A stretch of 64,000 bases of DNA, from the NCBI GenBank assembly GCA_028023455.1, contig JAQFVV010012490.1:1362001-1426000 (forward strand). Reading direction: 5' to 3'. Of this stretch, positions 11,650-22,640 are shown in pieces (position 1 is the stretch's first letter; each line of letters opens with the position of its first letter). A program made the translations under genes and the position numbers. Below the pieces are notes generated by a model, which was given only the letters and a program-made list of their open reading frames with translations, did no database searches and was not told where the DNA came from. Origin of the DNA: Epiperipatus broadwayi (lineage: Eukaryota > Onychophora > Udeonychophora > Euonychophora > Peripatidae).

Positions 11650-12860
11650 TAATGATTTCTGATTGCTAAAAAAAAAGAAAACTGTTGAATTTGAAGAAGA
11701 CAGGACAAAAAGTTTATATCATGCTTTTAAAGTTCTATTGAGGATTTTAACTCAAAGAATTTATGGGTCTGTATAATATGATATTTGAGAATTATCAGTT
11801 TGGTTTTCAGAGAGGAAAAATGTAAGAGATGCTACTGGTGTTGTTAGAACAATTTCAAAGAAAAATACTGAAAAAGGTAAAGGAATTGATATATGTTTTG
11901 TGGATTTGGAAAAAGTATTTGATAGAGTATTCTGGAGTAAACTTATGACTATCTTAAGTATTTTGGAAAGAGAAAAGATTCATTTGGAATATGTATACTA
12001 ATAAGAATTAGACTGGAGAATAATGATACTGATGAAATGAATATAGAAAAAAAGAGTTAGGCAAGGGTACAGTATGTTACTTGTGTTTTTAATATTTATT
12101 AAAAATATATGTTAAATAAGTATTTAGACTGTGGAAAAGCAAATGTTGGAGGTAGAATAATAAAATGTATAAAATTTGCAGATGATATGGCTTTTATAAC
12201 AGGAAAAAAAGAGTTTTCAGAATATGTTGAATGAAGTGGAGAAAGGATGTACGCAATAAGGACTGATAATTAATGTTGAGAAAACCAAGATTTATATATA
12301 GGAAAAAATATAAAAAGATTGTTCATGCAAGTTGAAATCCATGATAATATAGTTCAACAGGTAAATGGACTTTAGATATTTAGGTCATTGGTTGAATGAG
12401 GATGGAAAAAGCAAAGATGAAATTAAAAGAAAAATATCAATGGCAAAGGAGGCATTTTTTAAGAAAAATAAAATATTTTGTGGATCGTTTGAAGAGAAAA
12501 TTAAGAAAAAGATTAATTAAGTACTATATATAGAGTGTAATATTGTATGTTTGTGAAACATGAATAAAGAGAAAAAAATTAAGAACAGATTGGAAACCTT
12601 TGCAATGTGGTGATAGAGAATGATGAAAAAAATCATCAGCTATACAAATAAAATGACAAATGAAGTTTTTGAAAAGAGTAAATGAAAAAAGGTTGATTGA
12701 GGAAATTAGAGAAAGAAAAACTGGATTGGACCTACGTTAAAAAAAAGGAATAGTTTAATGAAAGATGTTTTGAAAAAAATTGTGAATGGAAACAACTAGA
12801 AAAGATGAAAAAGATTTGTTTTGCTGGATGCTATAAGAGATGGGAAGAGATAAGTGGAAT
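11650..12860 (+). pseudogene. Decayed non-LTR reverse transcriptase (second lineage)
   Basis: A plus-strand reverse transcriptase remnant broken by many stops. In order: a YHAFKVLLRILTQRIY block near 11717; QFGFQRGKNVRDA near 11800; motif A as CFVDLEKVFDRVFWSKL at about 11890-11940; the catalytic pair as FADDMAF near 12174-12192; then LGHWLNEDGKSKDEIKRKIS near 12380, and a C-terminal part ending near 12850 with LLDAIRDGKR. This layout matches the 'endonuclease-reverse transcriptase' class common in invertebrate non-LTR elements (RTE/Jockey/CR1-type). It differs from both the L1/Tx1-like and the RTE elements elsewhere in the window. No endonuclease could be recognised upstream, so the copy is probably 5'-truncated, with its left edge hidden between 11,038 and 11,650. 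Confidence 0.75.
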
Positions 12861-12954
12861 TGAAGAGCTGGTAAATGAGAATGGAATGGAAAAAAGGATG
12901 AATAAATAATGTGAATGCTCTCTGGACCTGTCTATAGCATAGAATACTATTGAT

Positions 12955-13320
12955 TGATATATATGATAACAGATGGCGTTCTACCAAAAACACTGTCAAG
13001 CGTAGTTTTCTGTTTACATAAACGTCAGAGCGAGCATTCACTATCTCTAACTTTAATTCCACTTTCAGATCATGATTTCAAGCTATTTGCTATCGTCAGT
13101 GAAAGACAGGAATAAGAAACTAGATCTAAACACAAACTCTGAGCATTTATGAAACAGTTTCTATTCAGCTTGCAAGCGTGAATCTTTTAGACACGTTAAT
13201 GTCTTCAAACTCAGCATAGCAAGCCAGATAGCTACATGGGTTTGATCTCAGTTCAGCATCACCACATAGTAGAAGCCTCTGCAATATACATCATTGCAAG
13301 AAAGACCTCAAAGGTACATT
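12955..13320 (-). repeat. SINE-like repeat with a hairpin-related tail
   Basis: Read on the minus strand, 13320 to about 13110 resembles the repeat at 35613-35945: both pass through an AGGCTT...GTGGTG block, CATGTAGCTAT...GGC and GAAGACAT. At 13061-13102 it has the shared core (ACTGACGATAGC...TTGAAATC...TCTGAAAG). The continuation to 12955 (AAAACTACGCTTGACAGTG, then GTAGAACGCCATCTGTTATC) is nearly identical to the centre and right arm of the hairpin at 13321-13493. The hairpin therefore probably derives from the end of this repeat. Boundaries are approximate. Confidence 0.55.
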
Positions 13321-13493
13321 TATGAAAAACAAAAAAACACAAGTTAAAAAACTTGCTAACGCTTGTATTTATGATAACAGATGGCGTTTTCTACAGAAAA
13401 CTACGCTTGACGGTGTTTTTGGTAGAACGCCATCTGTTATCATAAATACAAGCGTTAGCAAGTTTTTTAACTTGTGTTTTTTTGTTTTTCATA
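13321..13493. repeat. Perfect hairpin: 68-bp arms, 37-bp loop
   Basis: Positions 13321-13388 are the exact reverse complement of 13426-13493. The outermost bases are TATGAAAAAC / GTTTTTCATA and the innermost GATGGCGTT / AACGCCATC. The 37-bp spacer contains ACTACGCTTGACGGTG. A smaller palindrome, CAAGTTAAAAAACTTG, is nested in each arm. Perfect identity over 68 bp implies very recent formation or continuing gene conversion. The predicted protein from 13322-13540 is only the hairpin read through. Its sequence links it to the repeat at 12955-13320. Confidence 0.9.
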
Positions 13494-14521
13494 TATATAT
13501 ACAGTCATTCAATCCATGCAAATATAAGCAATATAATTAAATTAAACTCATACATTAATAGCATGATTATACATTTTAATAAATACAAAATTCCAGAGGG
13601 GACAAACACCATCAGTAGTATGAATCTTTCTAATATTGTAATAAAAAATTATTGAAAAGATCAAACAAGATATTAAATCAAAGCTATTACTTCTTTATAA
13701 TTTATCTATATTTATATTCTAACCACCGTTACCTAATTTTATTTATTCTTTATCTAAATCTATCATTAAGCTTCACTTATATACATTTATTTTTGCCACC
13801 ATTTATTTTTTTCTTCAACTTCTATCTCCATCTCCAAAATAAACTATATTTATTGTTGCATCTTTTAAATTTTCCTTAAACAATGATCATCTTCTATTTT
13901 AATTTATTTTATTCCTTATCCTTCTGTTTACAACCTTAAAAAACTTCTTTTCAGCACTTATTTTTTAAAAAGACAATCTCTTTTCTACTATTATTAAATT
14001 GTAATTTTTATCCACAACACTTCTAGAATATCATTAAGTTCTCTTAATATAGTTTCAACTATCTTGAATAAATAAATAACCTGTTTAGAATCTGTTCCTA
14101 TCACCTGGCATTTTTCTTGTATAAATTTTTCAATGTTCATCTCCTCTACCAGTCATGAAAGCTGCATCATTTTGCAATGCTTTTTCTTCCTTTTTTACAG
14201 TCAGATTTTCATTACCATCAAATTAATAATAGGCAATAGGCATGCACCAATTTATTTAAAATTAGTGTGGCTAATTGTATTAGCTATGAGTATGATACCA
14301 GAAATAAAAATCTCCTATACCTGCCAATAATATCAAACAATGTTCAAGTTTTCTTCAACACTTTCTCAAACCCAGATCAGATATATGCTTATCTTTTATG
14401 ACTCAAGGCCCTTAAGTTTGTTATTAGTAATACATAAGATCTTGGAAGTAGCCAGATATTACTTTCCAATTATTAGTTAAAAATAATTTCCACAATAAAT
14501 AAAAATAAACTATTTTATTAT
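13494..14521. other. A+T-rich gene-free stretch
   Basis: T- and C-rich on the plus strand, A- and G-rich on the minus strand, especially 13650-14000. That bias could be what remains of a minus-strand retroelement coding region, but no motif survives. Open frames 13652-13879 and 14133-14330 are low-complexity. Confidence 0.45.
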
Positions 14522-14985
14522 TTAATATATAAGGGATTCAAACTTAGACATTCACACAATCCTCAGCTCTCCATGCCATCTCATATTGCTGACCCACCGG
14601 ATCATACACATATTGAAAAGATAAATAATCACCAATATATCTATTTCTGATAAACCAGCAATCATCAGTTGGTCCAGATTGCTATCTCCACACATATACA
14701 GCTTTAAATTAAGATAGCCAATCTTTGCTTTATATTGTGATACCCAATCTTCATACTTTAATGGACAGGCTTCAAACTACTCCAACCCACAACTCTTCAG
14801 TCATCCATTTCATTGAAAATCTAATGATGGAATGTTCAAAGCCCGTGTTAGTGCCAAGGTTGTCATCCTACCCATGTTGACCATTTAGTCATTCTGACCC
14901 CTCATGTACTGGAGAATAATCCATTTACATACATATGCGAGGGATTGGCAGACCTTTAACGCAATAGGTTTTAATATGTAAATTA
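14522..14985 (-). repeat. ~430-bp SINE-like repeat, copy A
   Basis: Begins AATATATAAGGGATTCAAAC and runs through CTCTCCATGCCATCTCATA, CAGCAATCATCAGTTGGTCC and GACCCCTCATGTACTGGAGA to about 14985. It is a direct repeat of copy B and an inverted repeat of copy C. The minus strand carries GTTTGAATCCC, a decayed form of the tRNA-like B box preserved in copy C. Confidence 0.75.
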
Positions 14986-14990
14986 ATACC

Positions 14991-15420
14991 CTGTACAGGC
15001 TTACACACACCTGCATACATATAATGTAATATATAAGGAATTCAAACTCAGACTGTCACCTCAGCTCTCCATGCCATCTCATATTGCTGACCCATTTGAT
15101 CATACACATATTAAAAAGATAAATAATCACCAATATATCGATTTCATGCTAAACCAGCAATCATCAGTTGGTCCAGATTACTATCTCCACACATATATAC
15201 AATCAGTGCTCAGCTTTATATTAAGATAACCAATCTTCATACTTTAATGGACAAGCTTCAAACTACTCCAACCCACAACTCTTCAGCCATCCATTTCATT
15301 GAAAATCTGATGATGGAACGTTGAAAGCCCATGTTAGTGCCAAGATTGTCATCCTACCCATGTTGACCATTTAGTCCTTCTGACCTCTCATGTACTGGGA
15401 AACAATCCATTTACAAACAT
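14991..15420 (-). repeat. ~430-bp SINE-like repeat, copy B
   Basis: Starts CTGTACAGGCTTACACACAC and follows the order of copy A. It ends at ACAAACATA, where the inverted copy C begins. Relative to A it has an extra ATACAATCAGTGCT segment near 15200, also present in C, and lacks a stretch near 14730. Confidence 0.75.
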
Positions 15421-15890
15421 AGTGCATTAAAGGTTTTCCCATCCCTCGCATATGTATGTAAATAGATTATTCTCCAATACATGAGGGATCAGAATGACTA
15501 CATGGTCAACATGGGTAGGATGACAACCTTGGTATTAACGTGGGCTTTGAGCGTTCCATCATAAAATTTTCAATGAAATGGGTGGCTGAAGAGTTGTGGG
15601 TTGGAGTAGTTTGAAACCTGTCCATCAAAGTATAAAGATTGGCTATCTTAATATAAAGCTGAGCACTGATTGTATATATGTGTGGAGATAGTAATCTGGA
15701 TCAACTGATGATTGCTGGTTTAGCATGAAATAGATATATTGGTGATTATTTATCTTTTCAATATGTGTATGATCAGGTGGGTCAGCAATATGAGATGGCA
15801 TGGAGAGCTGAGGGTCATGTGAAAGTCTGAGTTCGAATCCCTTATATATTACATTATATATGTGCAGATGTGTGTACGCCTGTACAGTGT
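15421..15890 (+). repeat. ~430-bp SINE-like repeat, copy C, inverted
   Basis: Reverse complement of copies A and B: GTGCATTAAAGGTTTTCCC through GTCAGCAATATGAGATGGCA, GAGTTCGAATCCC and TGTGTACGCCTGTACAG. Together with B it makes a ~900-bp foldback structure with almost no spacer. Its tRNA-like segment lies at the right end, with most of the repeat upstream of it. That is unusual, because tRNA-derived SINEs normally carry the tRNA part at their 5' end. Confidence 0.75.
15790..15842 (+). promoter_or_regulatory. tRNA-like pol III promoter boxes in copy C
   Basis: GAGTTCGAATCC at 15829-15840 is an excellent match to the internal B box (GGTTCGANTCC). TGGCATGGAGAG at 15796-15807 is a weak A box about 33 bp upstream, close to normal tRNA spacing. 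I could not fold a clean cloverleaf, so this is a tRNA-derived promoter remnant and not a tRNA gene. Confidence 0.45.
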
Positions 15891-18162
15891 ATTATTTTAT
15901 TATTTATATAATGATAGAATTTTACAACACTGATAAATATGAAATACTTATGCAATAAACCTCAAGTGTTAGTTATATTGGTGTAAAACCTCTAGTTATC
16001 AAAATCAGACAAAATTTATGATCCACTCTTATCTGCTACCCAAAATATATCTATAGTAGACTAGAATAATGTGGAAATATCAAATCAGTTGAGAAGTCCT
16101 TCCAGTTTCACTTGAATCAGTTTATATTGATTCATATGACAGAGTTAATTTCTACTTATTTTAATATTTTGCAAACAATCAATCAAATAACAAATATACA
16201 CACATGTGATAGGGTACCTAAAAGTAACTGGAATTTTATAATAAAAAATTGTTTATTTAACTTTAAGTGCTATAAATTTAATCTCCTTCAAAGTACTGTT
16301 CAGTCTAAACAAGTTTTACATTTTTCAATATGGACTAGAAAGACAAAGTGAAGTCCTTTAACATTTGCAATGTTTTTTGCTTCACCACTTCTAAGTCTGC
16401 AAAAAAAAAAAAATACATTTTTTCATTTAAGCGAATAAAAAGCAATTATATAGTTAGAGATCAAGTGAATATGACTGATATCTAAGCTGGATCATGCTGA
16501 ATTTAATTAATAATTGTTTCAGACTCAAGATTTTGAACACAGAGGCATTACTGTGGTGAAACTAGCACTTCTCATATTGTCAAAAAATTGGACATTTATA
16601 TTTTACTACATTACACAAATATTTCAAAATTTGTAAATAAAATGTCTGACCATTACAAACTAATTTTGAGAGAAAAATGCAATTTGCATAAAAAAATGTC
16701 ATTGTCTAGACATTGGACTTCATTCACCACACTTTTTTTAGAATGTGGTGAATTCAATACTTTCATCAAACCAATCATAAATTTGTGTTTCCTCCCAGAA
16801 CAACTTTTTTGTAATTTGTTTCAAGCAGTACAACTATTTTCACTCACATTTTCCCTAAAAGAAAACAGAATTTCACATTATTCCAACTTTTCAACCATAA
16901 CAAAAAGTGACAAATATACAAAATACATTTATTTTATATATAAAAAAAGTGCTATGTGGTACCATGTTTTCACACAATAAGGTCATTTGGCAGATTGATG
17001 TAGAAGAGCCCATAAAAGAAGTACACAGCAGCAGAAGCATGTATATGACAACAGACACACTTACCAGAGAATGATTCCTGATATTTTTAGTTCCTCCTTA
17101 ATATATATAATTGTTGTAATTTACTATCCATATAAGATCTTAGGCAACCGATAAAAATGAAATTATTTTTGCCTGTAACATGAATATTTTTGATATTAAA
17201 GAATACTGCATTAATAGAAACAGTATTTGATTATAAACACTGAAATATTCTATTGTTGTGTATAAAATCTTGGAGTGCAGATGAAGAATTCATTTTTCTC
17301 TGTATTGTATGATACTAGATAAACAGTGTATTAATAAAAATAATATTTGAAGGTTTATCAGTCTAAGTAGTATCCATTATACAAACATATGTAATTTGCC
17401 AGATATACTATATATCAGGAAAAAATCCTTACATAAGATCTATTGCAATTTAGAATGTAATTTTTAAAACTTTGATTATAAATAATAAACAAATTTCCAG
17501 TTTTTTAATCTTTTAGGCAAAAAATATAGACATTCACATAAATACTATTAATTCAAATCACATTTCAACATTTTAAGCACTGCTGAATAAATTTATCTTA
17601 CAAGTGCATGAATTGTATTTGATAATATCATTTCAGTTGTAACACATTTTAATGTTTGCTGAACACATATATCAGATTTTGTTTTAATAAATCATTTAAC
17701 ACAGTGTTTTTTTAATTTGAATTCAAGCTAAATATGATAAAAACAAAGACAGTTGTGATAATACAAATATCTAAAATTATTTAGGAAAACATTAATTTAT
17801 CTTTGAGATAAAGCTTGTCACAATATGCCAACAAATTGAGATTTCATTCTCATTTTGAATCAGTCACAAGCCAATGGTTCTCACATAAATCTGTGCAATA
17901 TGAAAAATTCTAAAAAAAAAATATTCAAAATAAAACTATTCTTCTGTGTAATTTTTAAAACAGCTACTATGAAAAGATTTACTACAGTTTCTAAAGAACT
18001 ATATATTTTAACAATTATTTAAAAATAAATATTATGAGAGATTAATAAAAGTGTAGTTTAATTTTACATTTTTTTTTATTTTTTGAAGAAAAGATATATT
18101 AAATATTTCATTTTGGGTTGTGTTTTTAAAAAGAAAAACAATATAAAATAATGTTTACATGC
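15891..18162. other. A+T-rich gene-free stretch
   Basis: No supported gene. The longest frame, 16588-16980 plus (130 codons), has no recognisable domain. It contains a short hairpin (16722-16731 with 16744-16753, ATTCACCACA/TGTGGTGAAT), which argues against conserved coding. Homopolymers and A+T-rich text make up the rest. Confidence 0.55.
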
Positions 18163-18830
18163 TTTTATTTATCTTACATTTTCTGTTTGTTTGTATATTT
18201 GTTTATAAACTATGGTAATCACTTTTATTATTAAACCTAAAACATCTTGTTTAAATGTTTTCATTTAACTTACATTTTCTGTTTGTTTGTAAACTATTGT
18301 AATCACTTTTATTATTTAAGTTAGAATGAAATTTTAGAATCAAAGTTTAATAGATATACATTCAATAGAATTGGTTCAAATTTAATATATTAGAAAGAAA
18401 TACCAGGCAAAACAATATGAAACTATATTTTAGGTAAGTGATCTAGTTTCTTAGATATGAATTAGAGGGTAGATACATTTTGAATACTTTGATATCAAAT
18501 TTACAGTTCATTCTTACAACTTTAATATATTTTAAGTATAGCTTGCAAGAGGAAAATATAGAGATTTTTTTTGGTTTTAATTTTAAGTTATAATAACATT
18601 TAAAAATCAAAGTTTAATAGATATAAATTTTATATAATTTGTTGAAATTTTGTAAACTTTTTAAAAATACTACCAAAATGATATTTTAGGTAGACAACCT
18701 AGGTTCTTACATATGAAAGTGGGTGGGAAAATTTTGAATATTTTGATATCAAATTTAAAAATTATTCTTAGAACTTCAATATGCTTTAAACAATGTATAC
18801 AATTTTCTTGTTTTCAATTGCAAGCTTCAT
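18163..18830. repeat. Two sets of local direct duplications
   Basis: Set 1: CTTACATTTTCTGTTTGTTTG...AATCACTTTTATTATT occurs at about 18173-18232 and again at 18270-18317. Set 2: a ~250-bp unit containing ATCAAAGTTTAATAGATATA, ATATTTTAGGTA, TTGATATCAAATTTA and ATTCTTA occurs at about 18338-18540 and 18605-18800. These duplications end just left of the gypsy 5' LTR. Confidence 0.7.
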
Positions 18831-18950
18831 ATTTATAATATAGCTTTGTTAAGCATTTTTCTTTAAAAAAAATTTTTTTAAAATAAAAAAAAAGTCCAAG
18901 ATTTTTCAACAGAAAAATAAGATATTTAATGCTTTATTATACATATATAT

Positions 18951-20595
18951 TGTAATGACTATATTGGCCATGCCAATGTTATATTATTGTCTTTTCAAAA
19001 ATATAATGTGATATTCATTTAATTAATTATTCCTTTCATTAAAAATAAAATATGTTAAATTTATTGTGATGACCTCAAAAAGATTTATAAAATGCAGTTA
19101 AAGAGTTGATATGTAAATCAACTGAAAAAAATATGATAGATTTTTTTCTGATTCTCCACCCCCCCCCCTCTTCTTCAAAGTGGAAAAAGGAAAGCAAAAT
19201 GAATTAACTATTAAATAATCCTTTTTATACATAATAAGTGAAAATTATTATTATTTCATAAAGTGCTGGAAAGATTCATTGTATTAGGGTTTATACAGAA
19301 AATGAAGTACTAAATTAAAAAGCTAATTATTTCCAATCCTAGTGCAATCCTCTAATCTATATTTCTTTTCAACTGGTTTTAAAACTACTATTAGTGAATG
19401 GAACTCCATTAACGGATAATTAAAGAAGAAATAATGATACGAACACCTTAAATAATTACTTTTAGCTTTTCATTTAATGATTTTAAAAAGAAGAAAAATT
19501 CCCAGATAGTGGTAAGACATTTTTTTAAAGCCAAAATTGTTCATGCTTTAATATTGTTGTGTTTAATTTTCAATATTTGAGATACATACAGAAAAAGAAT
19601 ATTTATGAACTTTTAAAGAAAGATTAAAGAATGAAAACATATTTTCAAACTTGTTAGAAATGATATTTTCTTATGCACAGAAAAATAATAGAAATATAAT
19701 ATTGTAATTTGAATTCTTTGGTGTATAAACTGTATTATATTCTACAACAATAAAATCTTTAAAATTAGTTCTGGAAAAGTTATCTAGAAATAAATAAAGA
19801 TAATTCTTTTGTATATGAAAATTTATAACATAAAATTTCAAAGAAATAAAGCATTCAAACTTTTAAACATCACATGATCATCATTTCTTATGCTTGCTCA
19901 TAACTGTTATTAAAACAGGCAAAACTCTCCATACATTAGTGCCATTCAATGCAAGCCAGAGTATAAAAGATCTAGATGCAGTGCTCTCAGATCCAAGGCT
20001 CCTCGTGGACCAAAGCCACAAGCTAGAAACTAGTCTGAAGATAATGGATGAGTAGGCACTAGATAGGAATTTTATGCACAAGCCTTCTGGCATCCATTGA
20101 TTACTCTGGCTTACACTGAATGGCACTATTGTATGGAGAGTTTTGCATGTTTTAATAACATTCAAACTTTTATTGCAACCTTTGAAGCTAAAAATACTCA
20201 AGAAAGAAAATTCCCAAAAAGATCCTAATGATTTATGTCATCATTTATTATTTTATTTTTCTCATTAATAAAGTACTTTTATTTACAAACTTATTAATTA
20301 TTATTTCACACTTTCACAAAAAAAAATGTTATCTCTTGAAAAACACATAAGTTATATACAGCTTATAATATAACACTTGCTAATAAAATAAAACAATAAA
20401 TACTACATATATGACATGTAGAATAACCCCTTCCCCCATAGCTCTGAGAATATGCTTTCCTATGTGTAATGACAAAAGTGTACAATAGACAAATAATTGA
20501 ATATTTTTATAAGAAGTGAGTTTTAGATTAGTATTTCATAGTTTTATATTATTTTATTATGTTTACTTCTGTGACTACTGACAGTTACCATTACA
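18951..20595 (+). repeat. Gypsy 5' LTR, interrupted by an insertion
   Basis: Starts TGTAATGACTATATTGGCC and ends CAGTTACCATTACA. Aligned landmarks with the 3' LTR: GGCCATGCCAATG; the run of C followed by TTCTTCAAAG (19160 / 26065); GAAATATAATATTG (19693 / 26507); CAACAATAAA (19745 / 26561); ACTCAAGAAAG (20198 / 26707); and GAAAAACACATAA (20338 / 26866). It is 1,645 bp as it stands and about 1,340 bp without the inserted element and one copy of its target duplication. Confidence 0.85.
19865..20158. mobile_element. Foldback SINE-like insertion in the 5' LTR, 13-bp target duplication
   Basis: The insert is flanked by the direct repeat CATTCAAACTTTT at 19852-19864 and 20159-20171. The 3' LTR keeps the uninterrupted site at 26669. 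Within it, 19906-19963 and 20102-20159 form a ~58-bp near-perfect inverted repeat (GTTATTAAAAC...CCAGAGTA). The middle holds the shared core AGCTAGAAACTAGTCTGAAG and GGATGAGTAGGCACTAG. A related copy is at 34495-34945. A 13-bp target duplication points to LINE-type target-primed integration rather than a cut-and-paste transposon. The minus-strand frame 19881-20201 is spurious. Confidence 0.8.
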
Positions 20596-20799
20596 TAAAA
20601 AGCATTAACAATATAGTGGCATTAAACAATTTGATCTACTGTTTGTGAATGATGGTGCTTATACATAAATTAGTGTCAACAAAGTGGAAAGCCCTGAATA
20701 TTATATTCTAAAAAAAGAAAATGAATTGAAAATTGCTAAAGAATTAGATTGAGACTAATGTTAACAAGGTTAAAGAAGAAAAACAATGAACAACAAATA

Positions 20800-22640
20800 A
20801 GTATGGAGTCACTTGTTACTGGAAGTCAACCAATGGAGGCTGATATAGTGATAGAAGAGCAGATATGCAAGTGCGAGAGGAGCAAAAGCTAGCAACAGCT
20901 GCACTCACATTGCAAACATTTCTAGCAGTAATAAATCAAATGAAAAAAGATAATGATAGAAGAGATAAGCAAATGAGATAACAAATGAAAGAAGATATTG
21001 ATAGAAGAGATTATCAAATGAAAGCAGAAATGCTGACAGCAATAAATAAGAAAATGGATGGAAATCAAGAAAAAATGAATAAAATGTATAAAAATCAAGA
21101 AGAAATAAATAATAAAATGGACTGAAATAAAAAAGAAATGAATACTAAAATAAACAAAAAATCAAGAAATGAAAGAAGTTAATGTTTAAATCAAAGAAGA
21201 AATGAAAGAAAATTAACCAGGAGTAGAAAATAATATAATCACTCTGAAAAAAGAGATGATAAAGCAAGTAGATGAACATGTCCAGGAAATGATGGAATTC
21301 ATAGAGAAAATGTCTAAGGTATTCAGAATATGGTTCAGGAAACCATTAGAACATATCAAGATAATGTATAAGATACAATGTTAAGTCTGGGAAAAATATT
21401 ACATAGGCTGGAAGTATTAAGGATTTTAAACTTCTCCCTTGATAATTTAATATACAAATTAAAAAGTGTATGAAACACTTGAATGAGAAGCTATACAGAT
21501 TCCAAAAATTACTATATACTAAGTGCTTTCGAGGCCAAAGTGTATGAAACACTTGAACAAGAAGCTATACAGATTCCAAAAATTACTATACGCTAAGCGC
21601 TTTCGAGGCCATGGCCTCGAAAGCGCTTAGCGTATAGTAATTTTGGGAATCTGTATAGCTTCTCGTTCAAGTGTTTCATATGCTTTTTAATTTGTATAGG
21701 CTGGAAGTGAAAAATCAAGAAAAGATAAGGACACTGCAAATAGAGGATTCTTCATTTAAAGAAATGGTTGTTACTGTAAATGACGTAAAAGTAGATTATA
21801 ATATATTGAAAAAGAGTGCAACAATACAAAGAAAAAAATCAAAATAACATTTGGAGAAAATGGTTCCAGGAAAACAAAATGATGTAGTAGTTAGAAGCCA
21901 ACATGGATTTGATGAAAATATGAAAAGCATCAACCAATTTTTAAAATTTGTAACATTGAGAGGCAGTGCAGGAAAGATGCCAACTGAGCATCTAGATAGT
22001 TTGGGAAGCTATTTTGAGCTGAATTCACTAATTAAAAAAGAACAAGCAGCCATCGCATATAACAATCTAAATGAAGCGGCTACAGAATGGTGAAATTTGC
22101 TAATAAACAAACTGAATACTTATCCAGAATACAAGAAACAAATTTTAAGCAACTTCTAGTCAAAAGAAAGACAGGAAGCCATAAAGTACCAGATCATGCA
22201 AAAGAAGTTTCAAATAAAAGGGTGTGAAACCTATACATAATCCTTTAGAAGACAGATTGCCAGATTATAAACATCTGCATGTGGGATAATTGAAGATCAA
22301 ATAATCAGGATAATAAGGCACAATTTACCTTTTAAGATTAAGCAAGTGGTTATCAGCACAGACAGACCATTGACAAGGTGGTATATTTCTTGAATGCTGT
22401 AGATACGAGTTACCATAACCAGATTGAAGAAAGTAAACTTTCTACGGTAGCCCAACCACCATTTAAGAAAGGTGATGTATCCATTGGGAACATGAAGATT
22501 GATTATAATCCAAAATACCAATCTTATAGAAGTCAGCAAAGAAATAGAAGTAACATTGAAACTAATAGAAGAACTAGAGTGATATTTAGATCTCATATGC
22601 TATCTAGTCTAAGCAGGGAAGTCTCTAGTAAGTAAGCTGC
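20800..22640 (+). pseudogene. gag remnant of the gypsy element
   Basis: The first ATG at 20802 opens a short frame (MESLVTGSQPMEADIVIEEQ) that stops near 20890. The next 250 bp read as a charged, probably coiled-coil stretch with repeated DRRDKQM/DRRDYQM-like units. At 21851-22093 an open frame carries the gag/capsid-like pattern FLKFVTLRG ... LGSYF ... AAIAYNNLNEAATEW, which matches the capsid region of gypsy gag proteins ending in the usual W before LL. Fragments continue to about 22640 with Arg-rich text. Gag would form the particle that packages element RNA. Many stops and the hairpin at 21416-21695 disrupt it. I did not find a clear CCHC knuckle or protease. Confidence 0.6.
21416..21695. 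mobile_element. Hairpin insertion in gag, 13-bp target duplication
   Basis: ATAGGCTGGAAGT occurs at 21403-21415 and 21696-21708, bracketing a 280-bp insert. The insert has two direct copies of an ~78-bp unit (AGTGTATGAAACACTTGAA ... GCTTTCGAGGCCA, from about 21466 and 21537) followed by one inverted copy (about 21613-21690). The inverted junction is the perfect palindrome CGAGGCCATGGCCTCG near 21604-21619. The second and third units are almost perfect reverse complements. The outermost pair is TACAAATTAAAAAG (21451) and CTTTTTAATTTGTA. No open frame is present. Its target duplication is the same length as that of the insertion at 19865-20158, although the sequences differ. Confidence 0.8.

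Noticed and set aside
13322-13540. 72-codon frame starting with a clean ATG
   Set aside because: It is the perfect hairpin read through both arms.
16588-16980. 130-codon plus-strand frame
   Set aside because: No domain, signal or splice context is visible. It contains a perfect short hairpin and sits in A+T-rich DNA where such frames arise by chance.
19881-20201. 106-codon minus-strand frame
   Set aside because: It lies across the foldback insertion and its target duplication; translation of inverted-repeat DNA.
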